A DNA stretch of 64,000 bases, taken from positions 1-64,000 of the forward strand of contig JAAWWE010000006.1 in assembly GCA_021404525.1 (NCBI GenBank), in the 5' to 3' direction. Source of the DNA: Rhodobiaceae bacterium. GTDB taxonomy: Bacteria; Pseudomonadota; Alphaproteobacteria; Parvibaculales; Parvibaculaceae. This document shows, one piece after another, positions 10,393 to 19,092 of this stretch (positions are counted from its first letter, which is position 1; the number at the start of each line of letters is the position of its first letter). Both the position numbers and the translations under genes were made by a program. The notes beneath the pieces were generated by a model that worked only from the letters and a program-made list of their open reading frames with translations, was not told where the DNA came from and did not search any database.

Positions 10393-10463
10393 GCTTCACA
10401 ATTCCGTGCGCTCACACAGGGCAGCTTGACCCCTGTCTCCTAGCCTGTTCTGATCCTATAGAG

Positions 10464-10480
10464 AGTTGCAAATTGCAACT
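10464..10480 (+). promoter_or_regulatory. 17-bp perfect palindrome upstream of dehalogenase
   Basis: AGTTGCAA-A-TTGCAACT is a perfect inverted repeat with a one-base centre, ending 28 nt before the dehalogenase start codon. It differs from the palindrome before the TetR gene, so a different regulator may bind here. TTGACC at 10426-10431 could be a -35 element, but no convincing -10 follows at the right distance. The site could also act as a short RNA hairpin in the leader. Confidence 0.5.
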
Positions 10481-10508
10481 TTGCACATCAGATTTCGGGG
10501 GATGACGC

Positions 10509-11498
10509 ATGGCACTGGATTTTGAACTCACACGCAGAGGCGTTTTGACGGTCGGCACCGCAGCAGGTGTAGCGGTAGGACTTCCAGCTCAGGCGAATGA
10601 AAAACCCATAAGCGCAGAACCCTTGCCCTCAAAGCGGGCCAAAGCTCTGGACCTTGAAATGTCCTATGTCGAAATGGGAGAAGGCGATCCGATCCTGTTC
10701 CTTCATGGCAATCCAACATCGTCTTATCTATGGCGCAACATCATGCCCTACGCCGCTCCCTTTGGTCGGTGCATTGCGCCAGACCTGATCGGCATGGGAG
10801 GCTCGGACAAGCGTCCCCTTATCGAGGGCGAAGACCCAGATGCCCGCTACGGCTTTTTTGAACATCAGAAATACCTTGATGCTCTGTTGGAAACACTCGG
10901 TGTTACCGAGAATGTCACGCTCGTGATCCATGATTGGGGATCCGCGCTGGGTTTTGACTGGGCCCGACGCAATGAAGACAAGGTCAAAGGAATTTGCTTC
11001 ATGGAAGGGTTCACCCGACCATTCAGCTATTCCGAGATGGATTGGTTTCCATGGGTGATGTTCAAGTCCTTCAAATCAGGTCTCGGCGAATGGTTAGTGC
11101 TTGAGCAGAACATGTTTGTAGAGCAGGTCCTCCCGGCATCAGTGCTTCGGGAAATGAGCGAAGAAGAGATGGGACATTATCGCGCGCCCTATGTGACCGC
11201 AGGTGAAGACAGAAGACCAACCCTGACCTGGCCCCGCGAAGTTCCGTTCGACGGAGAACCCGAAGACACCCACGCCATGGTTACCCAACTATCCGAATGG
11301 CTGCAAACCAACGACATACCGAAGCTCTTTGTAAACGCAGAGCCAGGCGCTTTGATCCAGGGTGAGGTGCGCGACTTTGTGCGGACCTGGAAGAACCAGG
11401 AAGAGATCACTGTACGCGGCATCCATTTTATTCAGGAAGACAGCCCCCACGAAATCGGCGAGGCACTGGAGAAATGGATACCGAAGGTTCAGGCCTGA
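10509..11498 (+). CDS. Haloalkane dehalogenase (HLD-II type) with Tat signal
   Basis: An alpha/beta-hydrolase that cleaves carbon-halogen bonds hydrolytically. All five key residues are visible and fit subfamily II: nucleophile Asp142 and halide-binding Trp143 in HDWGS, halide-binding Asn68 in HGNPTSS, catalytic acid Glu166 in FMEGF, and the base His306 in IHFIQEDSPHEIG. The first 29 residues look like a twin-arginine signal: TRRGVLTVGTAAGVAVGL with Arg9-Arg10, then AQA as a likely cleavage site. Export would be unusual, since characterised dehalogenases are mostly cytosolic. Start ATG 10509 has a GGGGGATGAC element upstream. It is convergent with the flavoprotein gene, with one base between them. 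Real substrates may differ from haloalkanes. Confidence 0.88.
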   Translation: MALDFELTRRGVLTVGTAAGVAVGLPAQANEKPISAEPLPSKRAKALDLEMSYVEMGEGDPILFLHGNPTSSYLWRNIMPYAAPFGRCIAPDLIGMGGSDKRPLIEGEDPDARYGFFEHQKYLDALLETLGVTENVTLVIHDWGSALGFDWARRNEDKVKGICFMEGFTRPFSYSEMDWFPWVMFKSFKSGLGEWLVLEQNMFVEQVLPASVLREMSEEEMGHYRAPYVTAGEDRRPTLTWPREVPFDGEPEDTHAMVTQLSEWLQTNDIPKLFVNAEPGALIQGEVRDFVRTWKNQEEITVRGIHFIQEDSPHEIGEALEKWIPKVQA

Positions 11499-11499
11499 C

Positions 11500-12903
11500 T
11501 TAGAGAGATACGATCTTCCCGGGATTGAGGATGTTGCGCGGATCCAGCGCCCGCTTGATGGTGCGCATCATATCGACGCCTTGCCCAGCCTCTTCTTCAA
11601 GGAACGCCATCTTACCCAGACCAATTCCGTGTTCACCGGTACAAGTCCCTTCAAGGGCCAGAGCACGGCGCACCATGCGATCATGGAGTCGCCGAGCCTC
11701 CGCCATGTCCCGGCGGTTCTCCGGATCGATCAACATGATGGTGTGAAAATTCCCATCCCCCACATGACCGACAATCGGAGCTGTAAGAAAGGAAGCATCC
11801 AGATCTGCCTTGGTCTCGCGAAGGCAACGAGCGAGATTGGAAATCGGCACACAGACATCCGTCGTCATGCCTTTTTTTCCAGGCTCCAACGCCAGAGACG
11901 CATAATAGGCATTGTGGCGCGCTTCCCAGAGACGCGTTCGTTCCTCTGCCTGTGTGGTCCAGGTAAAATCCCCGCCTTGATGTTCTGACGCAATCGCCGC
12001 AAAGCGTTCCGATTGTTCTTTAACGCCTGCATCGGTGCCATGAAATTCCAGAAACAACATTGGACAAATTGGAAGGTCCAAACCTGAATAAGCATTGCAG
12101 GCAGCAACCTGAACCTCGTCCAACACTTCAATTCGCGCCACAGGTAGCCCTGTCTGGATGGTCTCAATCACCGCGTCGATCGCGCCATCAAGACTTTCAA
12201 ACGGGCAGATCCCCCCTGCAATCGCTTCGGGGATACCCTGTAGCTTCAGTGTGAGCTCGGTGATGATTCCCAACGTTCCTTCGGAGCCAACCAGCAAACG
12301 GGTCAGGTCATATCCGGCGGCAGACTTACGCGCCCGTCCGCCGGTTGTCACAATCTCGCCAGTCGCGAGCACCGCTGTCACACTCAATACACAGTCCCGC
12401 ATGGTGCCATACCGCACAGCATTGGTCCCAGATGCGCGCGTTGCCGCCATTCCACCGAGACTTGCATCAGCTCCCGGATCAATGGGGAAAAAGAGGCCTG
12501 TGTCCCGTAGATAGGTGTTGAGCTGTTTACGGGTAACACCCGCCTGAACGCGGCAGTCCAAATCCGCAGCATGCACGTCAAGCACTTCATTCATCTGAGA
12601 GAGGTCGACGGTAATCCCGCCCTGAACTGCACTCACCTGTCCCTCAAGCGATGTCCCGGTCCCAAATGCGATAACAGGCACTTGTTTAGCGGCGCAAATC
12701 CGCACGATCTGGGCAACTTCTTCTGTCGAAGTGGCAAACGCCACCGCATCAGGCGCGTGGGTTTCGTGCCAGCTCTCATCATGGCCATGGGCATCCCGAA
12801 CAGCTGCGGTCACCTGAAGGCGATCTCCAAGCAAGGTCTGCAACTCAGAAACCACCCGGCTCAGGTGGTCTTGCTCAGCATTTATTGTCGATACCTCGTC
12901 CAT
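11500..12903 (-). CDS. FAD-linked oxidase, GlcD/D-lactate dehydrogenase type
   Basis: A 467-residue flavoprotein of the vanillyl-alcohol-oxidase superfamily, oxidising a 2-hydroxy acid such as D-lactate or glycolate. The FAD-binding half (about 40-225) has VIAFGTGTSLEGQ and the glycine-rich PGADASLGGMAATRASGTNAVRYG (split motif near 135-160). The C-terminal substrate half has PIVGHVGDGNFH (about 375-386) with metal or substrate histidines and TGEHGIGLGK (about 425). Lengths match the bacterial D-lactate dehydrogenase (cytochrome) group rather than multi-subunit glycolate oxidase, and no glcE or glcF partners lie nearby. It is divergent from the thioesterase gene across 120 nt. The family is certain; the substrate is inferred. 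Confidence 0.9.
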   Translation of the reverse strand: MDEVSTINAEQDHLSRVVSELQTLLGDRLQVTAAVRDAHGHDESWHETHAPDAVAFATSTEEVAQIVRICAAKQVPVIAFGTGTSLEGQVSAVQGGITVDLSQMNEVLDVHAADLDCRVQAGVTRKQLNTYLRDTGLFFPIDPGADASLGGMAATRASGTNAVRYGTMRDCVLSVTAVLATGEIVTTGGRARKSAAGYDLTRLLVGSEGTLGIITELTLKLQGIPEAIAGGICPFESLDGAIDAVIETIQTGLPVARIEVLDEVQVAACNAYSGLDLPICPMLFLEFHGTDAGVKEQSERFAAIASEHQGGDFTWTTQAEERTRLWEARHNAYYASLALEPGKKGMTTDVCVPISNLARCLRETKADLDASFLTAPIVGHVGDGNFHTIMLIDPENRRDMAEARRLHDRMVRRALALEGTCTGEHGIGLGKMAFLEEEAGQGVDMMRTIKRALDPRNILNPGKIVSL

Positions 12904-13023
12904 GGAGGTACTTTAACACAGAATATGAAGGCAATCTGACCTGCTGCGGCCTTTGGCATGGCTCTGTACTCAGGCTATGATTGAGAAAAGCCCCTAGGGG
13001 CAGGTAACGGTGAGGAGTTGTTG

Positions 13024-13527
13024 ATGTCCGGACCCTATTCAGAGCCCTTTGAAGCGCCATTGCGGAAAGTGGAAAGCAACTGGATAGACCTGAATGGCCA
13101 CATGAACATGGCCTACTACAACCTCCTATTCGATGAGAGCCTGGATGCTCTATTCAACGAGCTAGGGATTGGTTGGGAATACACCAAGAAAGGCGAAGGC
13201 TCCTGCTTCACGGCAGAGATTCATGTCACCTATCTAGATGAACTCAGTGAAGGCGAGCCGGTACGGGTCACCTATCAGCTGTTGGATTGGGACGAAAAGC
13301 GCCTACATCTATTTGGACGCATGTATCACGGCACCGAGGGATACCTGGCCGCCACCTCAGAACAGATGGCCATCCATGTAGACATGAAATCACGCCGCGC
13401 TTCGCCAATGCCGGAAAGCGTACAGACAGTTGCAACGGCAATCATGAAGGATCACAAATCGCTCGACCAACCGGAACAGGCCGGTCGTGTTATCGGTATC
13501 CGACGCAAAAAGGAACAAACAGCCTGA
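13024..13527 (+). CDS. Hotdog-fold thioesterase family protein
   Basis: A 167-residue single hotdog domain of the 4HBT type, likely an acyl-CoA thioesterase. The hallmark is WIDLNGHMNMAYYNLLFDE (about 20-38), with Asp/Asn at the usual active-site place and the long hotdog helix after it. The sequence resembles thioesterases linked to carnitine/betaine breakdown (LGIGWEYTKKGEGSCFTAEIH, split; FGRMYHGTEGYLAATSEQM). ATG 13024 is preferred over TTG 13018 because TGAGGAG at 13011-13017 is placed correctly for it. Its TGA shares a base with the ATG of the pentapeptide-repeat gene, so the two are translationally coupled. The substrate is unknown. Confidence 0.85.
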   Translation: MSGPYSEPFEAPLRKVESNWIDLNGHMNMAYYNLLFDESLDALFNELGIGWEYTKKGEGSCFTAEIHVTYLDELSEGEPVRVTYQLLDWDEKRLHLFGRMYHGTEGYLAATSEQMAIHVDMKSRRASPMPESVQTVATAIMKDHKSLDQPEQAGRVIGIRRKKEQTA

Positions 13528-14027
13528 TGCGAAAGCCGCTTGCTATTCTCGCTCTCTGTCTGCTGGGAACTCCGACATCTGCCTTTGCATTCGCAGATTG
13601 CTCCGCCGTACCAGCACCGGGTGTTGATTGGTCCAGGTGCTTTCTGGAAGAATCAAACTTCACAGACAGCGACCTGACGGATGCGAAGCTCGTCGATACC
13701 AGATTGCAGCGCGCCGACCTGTCTCGCACCATCTTCAACGGTGCCGACGCACGAGACGCTAAATTCGTAGATGCCGAACTTGCGGGAGCAAGCTTCGTTG
13801 GCGCCAATCTGCGCAAGGCGGACATGACAAAGGCGAACCTCGAAGGCGCAGATCTGTCAGAAAGCAATCTGCGCAGAACGCGTCTATTTAGAGCAAATCT
13901 GAGGGGCGCCAACTTCACGGGGGCGCTGCTGGACCAGACGGACCTGCTCAATGCCGATCTGTCTGGAGCAACATGGACGGATGGCACGCGCATATGCGTT
14001 GAAGGGTCGATCGGCCGCTGTAAATGA
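13527..14027 (+). CDS. Secreted pentapeptide-repeat protein
   Basis: A 166-residue protein with a Sec signal peptide (MRKPLAILALCLLGTPTSAFA, cleaved after about residue 21) followed by A(D/N)LxX pentapeptide repeats from about residue 43 to 148, for example ADLSR, ADMTK, ANLEG, ADLSE, ANLRG and ANFTG. Such repeats form a right-handed quadrilateral beta helix. Two cysteines flank the N-terminal cap and two more lie near the C-terminus, which could form disulfides in the periplasm. The ATG overlaps the preceding stop in TGATG, and its end overlaps the ClC gene start by 4 nt, so the three genes form one unit. Its function is unknown; exported placement argues against a gyrase-protection role like that of Qnr. 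Confidence 0.86.
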   Translation: MRKPLAILALCLLGTPTSAFAFADCSAVPAPGVDWSRCFLEESNFTDSDLTDAKLVDTRLQRADLSRTIFNGADARDAKFVDAELAGASFVGANLRKADMTKANLEGADLSESNLRRTRLFRANLRGANFTGALLDQTDLLNADLSGATWTDGTRICVEGSIGRCK

Positions 14028-15697
14028 AAGCGCTTCTGTCAAAACTCGTCAAAATCCTCGCCCGAATTTTCGAGGCGGTGATTGACCGCCCGATTGAGGA
14101 AAACTGGCGGGAGTTCTGGGAGTCGCGAAGCCTGACAGGCTGGGTGCTTGCAGCAGCACTGGGGATCGCCGCAGCCTATGCCACCATTCTCTTTCGCATG
14201 GCCATCGCCGGCGTGCAGTGGATCTGGATCGGAACCTTTGACGAGGGAACCGCAAGCGCCGCCGCCGGCGTGCCTTGGTGGCTCCTGATGGCAGGCCCCA
14301 TCGGGGCCGGCCTCGTTGTGGGCCTCGGCATCAAATATCTCATGCCACTCAATCGGACTGAAAGCGTTTCCGATGTGATTGAAGCTGCTGCGTTGAAAGC
14401 CGGCCGCATGCCCCTCAAAACCGGCATCTACTCTTCAATCCTGACAGCCATATCGCTGGGCGGCGGGGCCAGCGCGGGACGTGAAGGACCAGCTGTTCAT
14501 CTCGGCGCCACCATTTCTGCTTATGTGGCTGAACGCTTTAAATTCAATCCGGAATGGGGCCGTATCCTCTTGGCGTGCGGCGTCGCTGGCGCAGTAACCG
14601 CCTCATTTAACGCCCCGATTGCCGGTGTGCTCTTCGCCCACGAGATCATTCTTGGACATTATGCGCTTCGGGCTTTCGTGCCTGTATCAATTGCCTCTGT
14701 CGCAGCAACATCGGTTGCTCGCTTCCACTTGGGTAACTTTCCGGCGTTCACCCTGCCCGACTATTCCATTGCCTCCTATTTCGAGTTCCCGGCCTTTGCC
14801 TTGCTCGGCCTGATATCAGCACTCGTGGCAATCAGTTTTATGGCATCGGTAATTTATGCGGACAAAGTCGCGCGCGCTGTTGAAATGCCGGTCTGGATCC
14901 GGCCGGTATTGGGTGGCTTCGTCGTAGGCCTGATCGCGCTCATGGTGCCTGAGGTCCTCGGCGTCGGTTATGAAGCCACCGACAACGCGCTGAAGCAGAG
15001 CTACACACTTCCCTTTCTGATCGCTCTTTTGATCGCCAAGACCGTGGCAACCGCAGTCACCCTTGCCAGCCGTTTCGGGGGTGGTGTTTTCTCGCCCTCT
15101 CTTTATCTCGGCGCCATGGCAGGTGGTGCCTTTGGCATTGTCGCCGCCTATATCTTCCCCGGCATGGCCTCTGCCCATGGTCTCTATGCCATCGTTGGCA
15201 TGGGCGCTGTTGCCGCCGCGGTGCTGGGTGCTCCCCTATCGACGACCCTCATCGTCTTTGAACTCACAGGCGACTATGAGGTCACGATTGCCCTCCTGCT
15301 CGCCAACGCCATCGCCACGGCACTGACCCAGGCAACCATTGGCAAAAGTTTCTTTCACTGGCAGCTCGAACAGCGCGAAGTACACCTTCAAGAAGGCCCC
15401 CACAGAAGAGTGATGATGAACATCCACGTGCGCGACGTCATGACCCGGTTCGACCAGGCCCACCCCTATTCAGAAGATGCTCCGAGATTGCTCACAGCAG
15501 CGGCCGAATCCATTCGGATTTACCCATATGACCGGTTGAACCAGGCGCTTGACCTGATGGACGCCCACGATCTGGAGCATCTGCCCGTTTGTGAACCGGG
15601 CAAGAAAGACTCAGCAGTGGGGCGGATTACCCGTGTCGCGGCCCTTAAAGCACTCGCGGACGGCCTGATCGCCGCATCCCGCGAAGAACACCACTAA
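14024..15697 (+). CDS. ClC-family anion channel/transporter with CBS-like tail
   Basis: A 557-residue ClC protein with about ten hydrophobic helices (residues about 40-440) and a cytosolic C-terminal segment resembling CBS sequence (about 465-550; VRDVMTRFD). GREGP at 152-156 carries the gating glutamate Glu154, and GGGVFSPSL is the third filter motif. Two features are odd. The usual GSGIP filter is replaced by ESVSDVIE near 113-120. The residue aligned with the internal proton glutamate of E. coli ClC (Glu203) is Ile208 in GVLFAHEII. The protein may therefore move anions with altered proton coupling, or another anion. Its ATG overlaps the pentapeptide gene (ATGA). The family is certain; the mechanism is inference. 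Confidence 0.92.
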   Translation: MKALLSKLVKILARIFEAVIDRPIEENWREFWESRSLTGWVLAAALGIAAAYATILFRMAIAGVQWIWIGTFDEGTASAAAGVPWWLLMAGPIGAGLVVGLGIKYLMPLNRTESVSDVIEAAALKAGRMPLKTGIYSSILTAISLGGGASAGREGPAVHLGATISAYVAERFKFNPEWGRILLACGVAGAVTASFNAPIAGVLFAHEIILGHYALRAFVPVSIASVAATSVARFHLGNFPAFTLPDYSIASYFEFPAFALLGLISALVAISFMASVIYADKVARAVEMPVWIRPVLGGFVVGLIALMVPEVLGVGYEATDNALKQSYTLPFLIALLIAKTVATAVTLASRFGGGVFSPSLYLGAMAGGAFGIVAAYIFPGMASAHGLYAIVGMGAVAAAVLGAPLSTTLIVFELTGDYEVTIALLLANAIATALTQATIGKSFFHWQLEQREVHLQEGPHRRVMMNIHVRDVMTRFDQAHPYSEDAPRLLTAAAESIRIYPYDRLNQALDLMDAHDLEHLPVCEPGKKDSAVGRITRVAALKALADGLIAASREEHH

Positions 15698-15773
15698 AAC
15701 CTACATTTCATATTGAGATGAAACCCAGGCACACCTAGTGCCCGTGCCTCTAAATGCTTATCTTGAGCCCATC

Positions 15774-18110
15774 ATGTCAGATTCGGACCCATTTGATCTG
15801 GGAGACATCCCGGAAGAGGAGACGGCCCGCTCATTGAGCGCCCAGGCCATGGGCGGCATGCGCCCGCCCTATCTTCGCAGTCTGAACGAGGCCCAACAGG
15901 AAGCAATTGAGGCTCTGGACGGGCCTGTGCTGGTGCTCGCCGGCGCAGGAACAGGCAAAACCCGAGTGCTGACAACCCGGCTGGCCCATGCCCTATCGAC
16001 CAAAAAAGCATGGCCTGGGCAGATCCTCGCGGTGACCTTCACCAACAAAGCGGCAAAGGAAATGCAGCACCGGATCGGCTCCCTGATTGGCGGTGTTGTC
16101 GAAGGCATGCCCTGGCTCGGCACCTTTCACTCAATCGGTGCCAAAATTCTGCGACGTCACGCTGAACTTGTGGGTCTGCGGTCCGACTTCACGATCCTCG
16201 ATATGGACGACCAGCATCGTCTTCTAAAACAACTCATCAAGGCAGAGGGCATTGATGAAAAGCGTTGGCCCGCACGTCAGCTCGCAGCCCACATTGACGG
16301 GTGGAAAAACAGGGGCCTCACACCGGACAAAGTCCCTGCAGGCGACGCTGAACATTTCGGCAATGGCAAAGGAGCAAGTCTCTATGCCGCCTACCAGGAA
16401 CGTCTCAAAATCCTGAACGCTGCCGACTTTGGCGACCTGCTTTTGGAGTGTTTGCGGCTCTTTCAGGAAAACCCGGAAGTCTTGAGCGACTATCAGGACC
16501 GCTTCAAATACATGCTGGTGGATGAGTATCAGGATACCAATGTCGCCCAATATCTTTGGCTCCGCCTGCTCGCACAAAAGCACAAAAACATCTGCTGCGT
16601 GGGGGATGATGATCAGTCGATCTATGGCTGGCGCGGGGCAGAAGTCGACAACATTCTGCGCTTTGAGCAGGACTTTCCAGGCGCCAAAGTTGTGCGCCTT
16701 GAACAGAACTACCGATCCACACCTCATATTCTAGGTGCAGCCTCCGGCCTCATCACAGCAAACGAAAGCAGGCTCGGAAAAACCCTTTGGACAGAAATGA
16801 ATGAGGGCGAAAAGGTCACCCTGCGCGGCCTTTGGGACGGCGAAGAAGAAGCCCGAGTGATTGGCGAAGACATTGAACAATTGCAACGCGACGGACACTT
16901 GTTGCGAGAGACCGCCATCCTTGTTCGCGCCTCCTTCCAGATGCGGGAATTTGAAGACCGGTTCATCAATCTTGGCCTGCCCTATCGCGTAGTCGGCGGA
17001 CCGCGCTTCTATGAACGCATGGAAGTGCGCGATGCCAACGCCTATCTGCGCCTCGTCGCACAACCTGATGATGATCTTGCCTTCGAGCGCATCATGAACA
17101 AACCAAAGCGCGGCCTTGGCGACAAAGCGCTCCAAACACTTCATCAGCTCGCCCGCCAGCAAGGCATCTCCCTGAGCCGTGCCGCACGCCTTCTCATCGA
17201 AACAGAAGAGCTGCGCCAACCCGCCCGGCGCAATCTTAAAGACTTTATCGAAATGGTGGATCGCTGGCGCGCACTCATGCCCGGCATGGGCCATATCGAG
17301 CTGGCGGAAACCATCCTAGATGAAAGCGGCTACACAGAAATGTGGCAAAACGACCGCTCCGCCGATGCACCTGGCCGTCTGGACAATCTGAAAGAGCTCG
17401 TGCGTTCCATGGAGCATTTCGAGAATCTGGCAGGCTATCTGGAGCACATCTCCCTGGTGATGGAGATCGAACAGGCCGATACCGCAGACAAGGTCAATCT
17501 GATGACGCTTCACTCCGCCAAGGGACTGGAGTTCGACACTGTGTTCCTACCCGGCTGGGAGGAAGGCCTTTTCCCCCATCAGCGCTCGCTTGATGAAAGC
17601 GGGCTCGCCGGCCTCGAAGAAGAACGCCGCCTCGCCTATGTTGGCATCACCCGCGCCAAGAAAAGCGCTCGCATCTCCTTTGCCTCAAACCGACGGGTGC
17701 ACAATCTCTGGCAGTCCTCCCTCCCGTCCCGATTTGTGGACGAGCTTCCCAAAGATCATGTGGACGTCGTGGAGGGGGATACGAATTTTGGCGGCTATGG
17801 GTCCTTCTCGCAGAGCCGGTTCGATCATGAGTTCTCCCAAAGCAATTATGGGGGACCCGGCTGGCAGCGCGCGCAAGCCAATGCCCGATCAGGCGCCATG
17901 AAAACCCGCGCGCCTGATTTGGAGGGCCACGCGGAGCTCGTCGCCACGTCTGACCCCGCCGCCTCAAGCTACAATGTGGGGGAACGCGTCTTCCACCAGA
18001 AGTTTGGCTACGGGCACGTCGCCGAAATAGATGGCAACAAACTCACTGTAGATTTTGAACATTCAGGCCGCAAAAAAGTGATCGATACATTCGTGGAACG
18101 CCATGCCTGA
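15774..18110 (+). CDS. uvrD: UvrD/PcrA-type ATP-dependent DNA helicase
   Basis: A superfamily 1A 3'-5' helicase acting in repair and in clearing proteins from DNA. The 778 residues hold the motifs in order: Q-motif LNEAQQEAI, Walker A GAGTGKT (about 68-74), motif Ia AVTFTNKAAKEM, Walker B VDEYQDTN, motif III GDDDQSIYGWRGA, motif IV LEQNYRS, motif V LMTLHSAKGLEF and motif VI EEERRLAYVGITRAK. A C-terminal Tudor-like module (GERVFHQKFGYGHV to the end) is typical of PcrA/UvrD. ATG 15774 is preferred over GTG 15738 because the upstream residues are not family-like, though no strong ribosome-binding site is visible. Rep is the alternative name; the Tudor tail favours UvrD/PcrA. Confidence 0.93.
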   Translation: MSDSDPFDLGDIPEEETARSLSAQAMGGMRPPYLRSLNEAQQEAIEALDGPVLVLAGAGTGKTRVLTTRLAHALSTKKAWPGQILAVTFTNKAAKEMQHRIGSLIGGVVEGMPWLGTFHSIGAKILRRHAELVGLRSDFTILDMDDQHRLLKQLIKAEGIDEKRWPARQLAAHIDGWKNRGLTPDKVPAGDAEHFGNGKGASLYAAYQERLKILNAADFGDLLLECLRLFQENPEVLSDYQDRFKYMLVDEYQDTNVAQYLWLRLLAQKHKNICCVGDDDQSIYGWRGAEVDNILRFEQDFPGAKVVRLEQNYRSTPHILGAASGLITANESRLGKTLWTEMNEGEKVTLRGLWDGEEEARVIGEDIEQLQRDGHLLRETAILVRASFQMREFEDRFINLGLPYRVVGGPRFYERMEVRDANAYLRLVAQPDDDLAFERIMNKPKRGLGDKALQTLHQLARQQGISLSRAARLLIETEELRQPARRNLKDFIEMVDRWRALMPGMGHIELAETILDESGYTEMWQNDRSADAPGRLDNLKELVRSMEHFENLAGYLEHISLVMEIEQADTADKVNLMTLHSAKGLEFDTVFLPGWEEGLFPHQRSLDESGLAGLEEERRLAYVGITRAKKSARISFASNRRVHNLWQSSLPSRFVDELPKDHVDVVEGDTNFGGYGSFSQSRFDHEFSQSNYGGPGWQRAQANARSGAMKTRAPDLEGHAELVATSDPAASSYNVGERVFHQKFGYGHVAEIDGNKLTVDFEHSGRKKVIDTFVERHA

Positions 18111-18134
18111 CGCCCACGCTGTCAGGAGCGCACC

Positions 18135-19034
18135 ATGAGCACAGGTCACACGACAAGCCAGGTCTGGAAAGTTTCCTTCAAAACACCCATCACCGCTGCC
18201 GAGGAATTTGCCACTCTTCTGTCGGACGCGTTTCATCCCGCCTCCCAAGCTGTCGCCACAGCGGAGGTAGAGGAGCACGTGTCCTGGTCGGTTGAGGCGT
18301 ATTACGAGGAAAAGCCCGATGCCGTGCAGATTGAGAAGATCATCCGCCCTCTCGCCGAGGAGTTAGACATCCCGCTGCCAGACGTCACGGTAGAAATTCT
18401 TCCCGATATCAACTGGGTCGCCAAATCCCTGGAGGGCCTAGCACCGATAGAGACGGATCGTTTCTTTGTGCACGGCGCCCATGACGCCGATAAATGTCCT
18501 GCCGCGCGCCACCCTCTCCTGGTCGATGCTGGCGAAGCCTTTGGGACGGGCCATCATGGAACCACTCTCGGCTGTCTCAAATTCATTGAAAAGGAGTGTC
18601 AGAAGCGACGCCCTGCCAGGGTCCTTGATCTTGGATGCGGCACCGGTCTGCTGGCCATCGCCGCCGCCAAACTTACAAGACGAGAAGTCATCGCCAGCGA
18701 CATTGACCCGATCGCAACGCGGGTGACACGCGAAAATGCCCGCATGAACATGGTACACCCGCTGATCAGGACCATCACGGCCAAGGGTACCGACCATCCG
18801 GATCTGAAAGCCCACGGCCCCTATGATCTTCTGATCGCCAATATATTGGCCGGTCCCCTCGCTCAGATGGCACCGGACGTTGAGCAGCAGCTCGCGCGCG
18901 GTGGCACCCTCATCCTGTCAGGCATTCTCCATGAACAGGAACAGATGGTTCTATCCGCCTATCGCGGCCAGGGCCTTTTCCTTCTCGATCGTCTCCGCAT
19001 CGACGAATGGGTGACCCTGCGTCTGCAAGGATGA
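18135..19034 (+). CDS. prmA: Ribosomal protein L11 methyltransferase
   Basis: A SAM-dependent enzyme that methylates lysines and the N-terminus of ribosomal protein L11. The 299 residues have an N-terminal substrate-recognition domain (about 1-110) and a Rossmann methyltransferase domain. SAM motif I is RVLDLGCGTGLLAIAAAKL (about 156-174). The NILAGPL element (about 236-242) has the Asn-hydrophobic pattern of PrmA, and GTGHHGTTLGCLKFIE just before motif I is also diagnostic. ATG 18135 follows CAGGAGCGCACC. It lies 24 nt after the helicase gene and is probably cotranscribed with it. Length and motifs are normal. Confidence 0.93.
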   Translation: MSTGHTTSQVWKVSFKTPITAAEEFATLLSDAFHPASQAVATAEVEEHVSWSVEAYYEEKPDAVQIEKIIRPLAEELDIPLPDVTVEILPDINWVAKSLEGLAPIETDRFFVHGAHDADKCPAARHPLLVDAGEAFGTGHHGTTLGCLKFIEKECQKRRPARVLDLGCGTGLLAIAAAKLTRREVIASDIDPIATRVTRENARMNMVHPLIRTITAKGTDHPDLKAHGPYDLLIANILAGPLAQMAPDVEQQLARGGTLILSGILHEQEQMVLSAYRGQGLFLLDRLRIDEWVTLRLQG

Positions 19035-19092
19035 CCGATCTTTGATCGCGACAGCTCTACCAAGCCCGCGGCGGGACCGCTAAGATAGCCCC

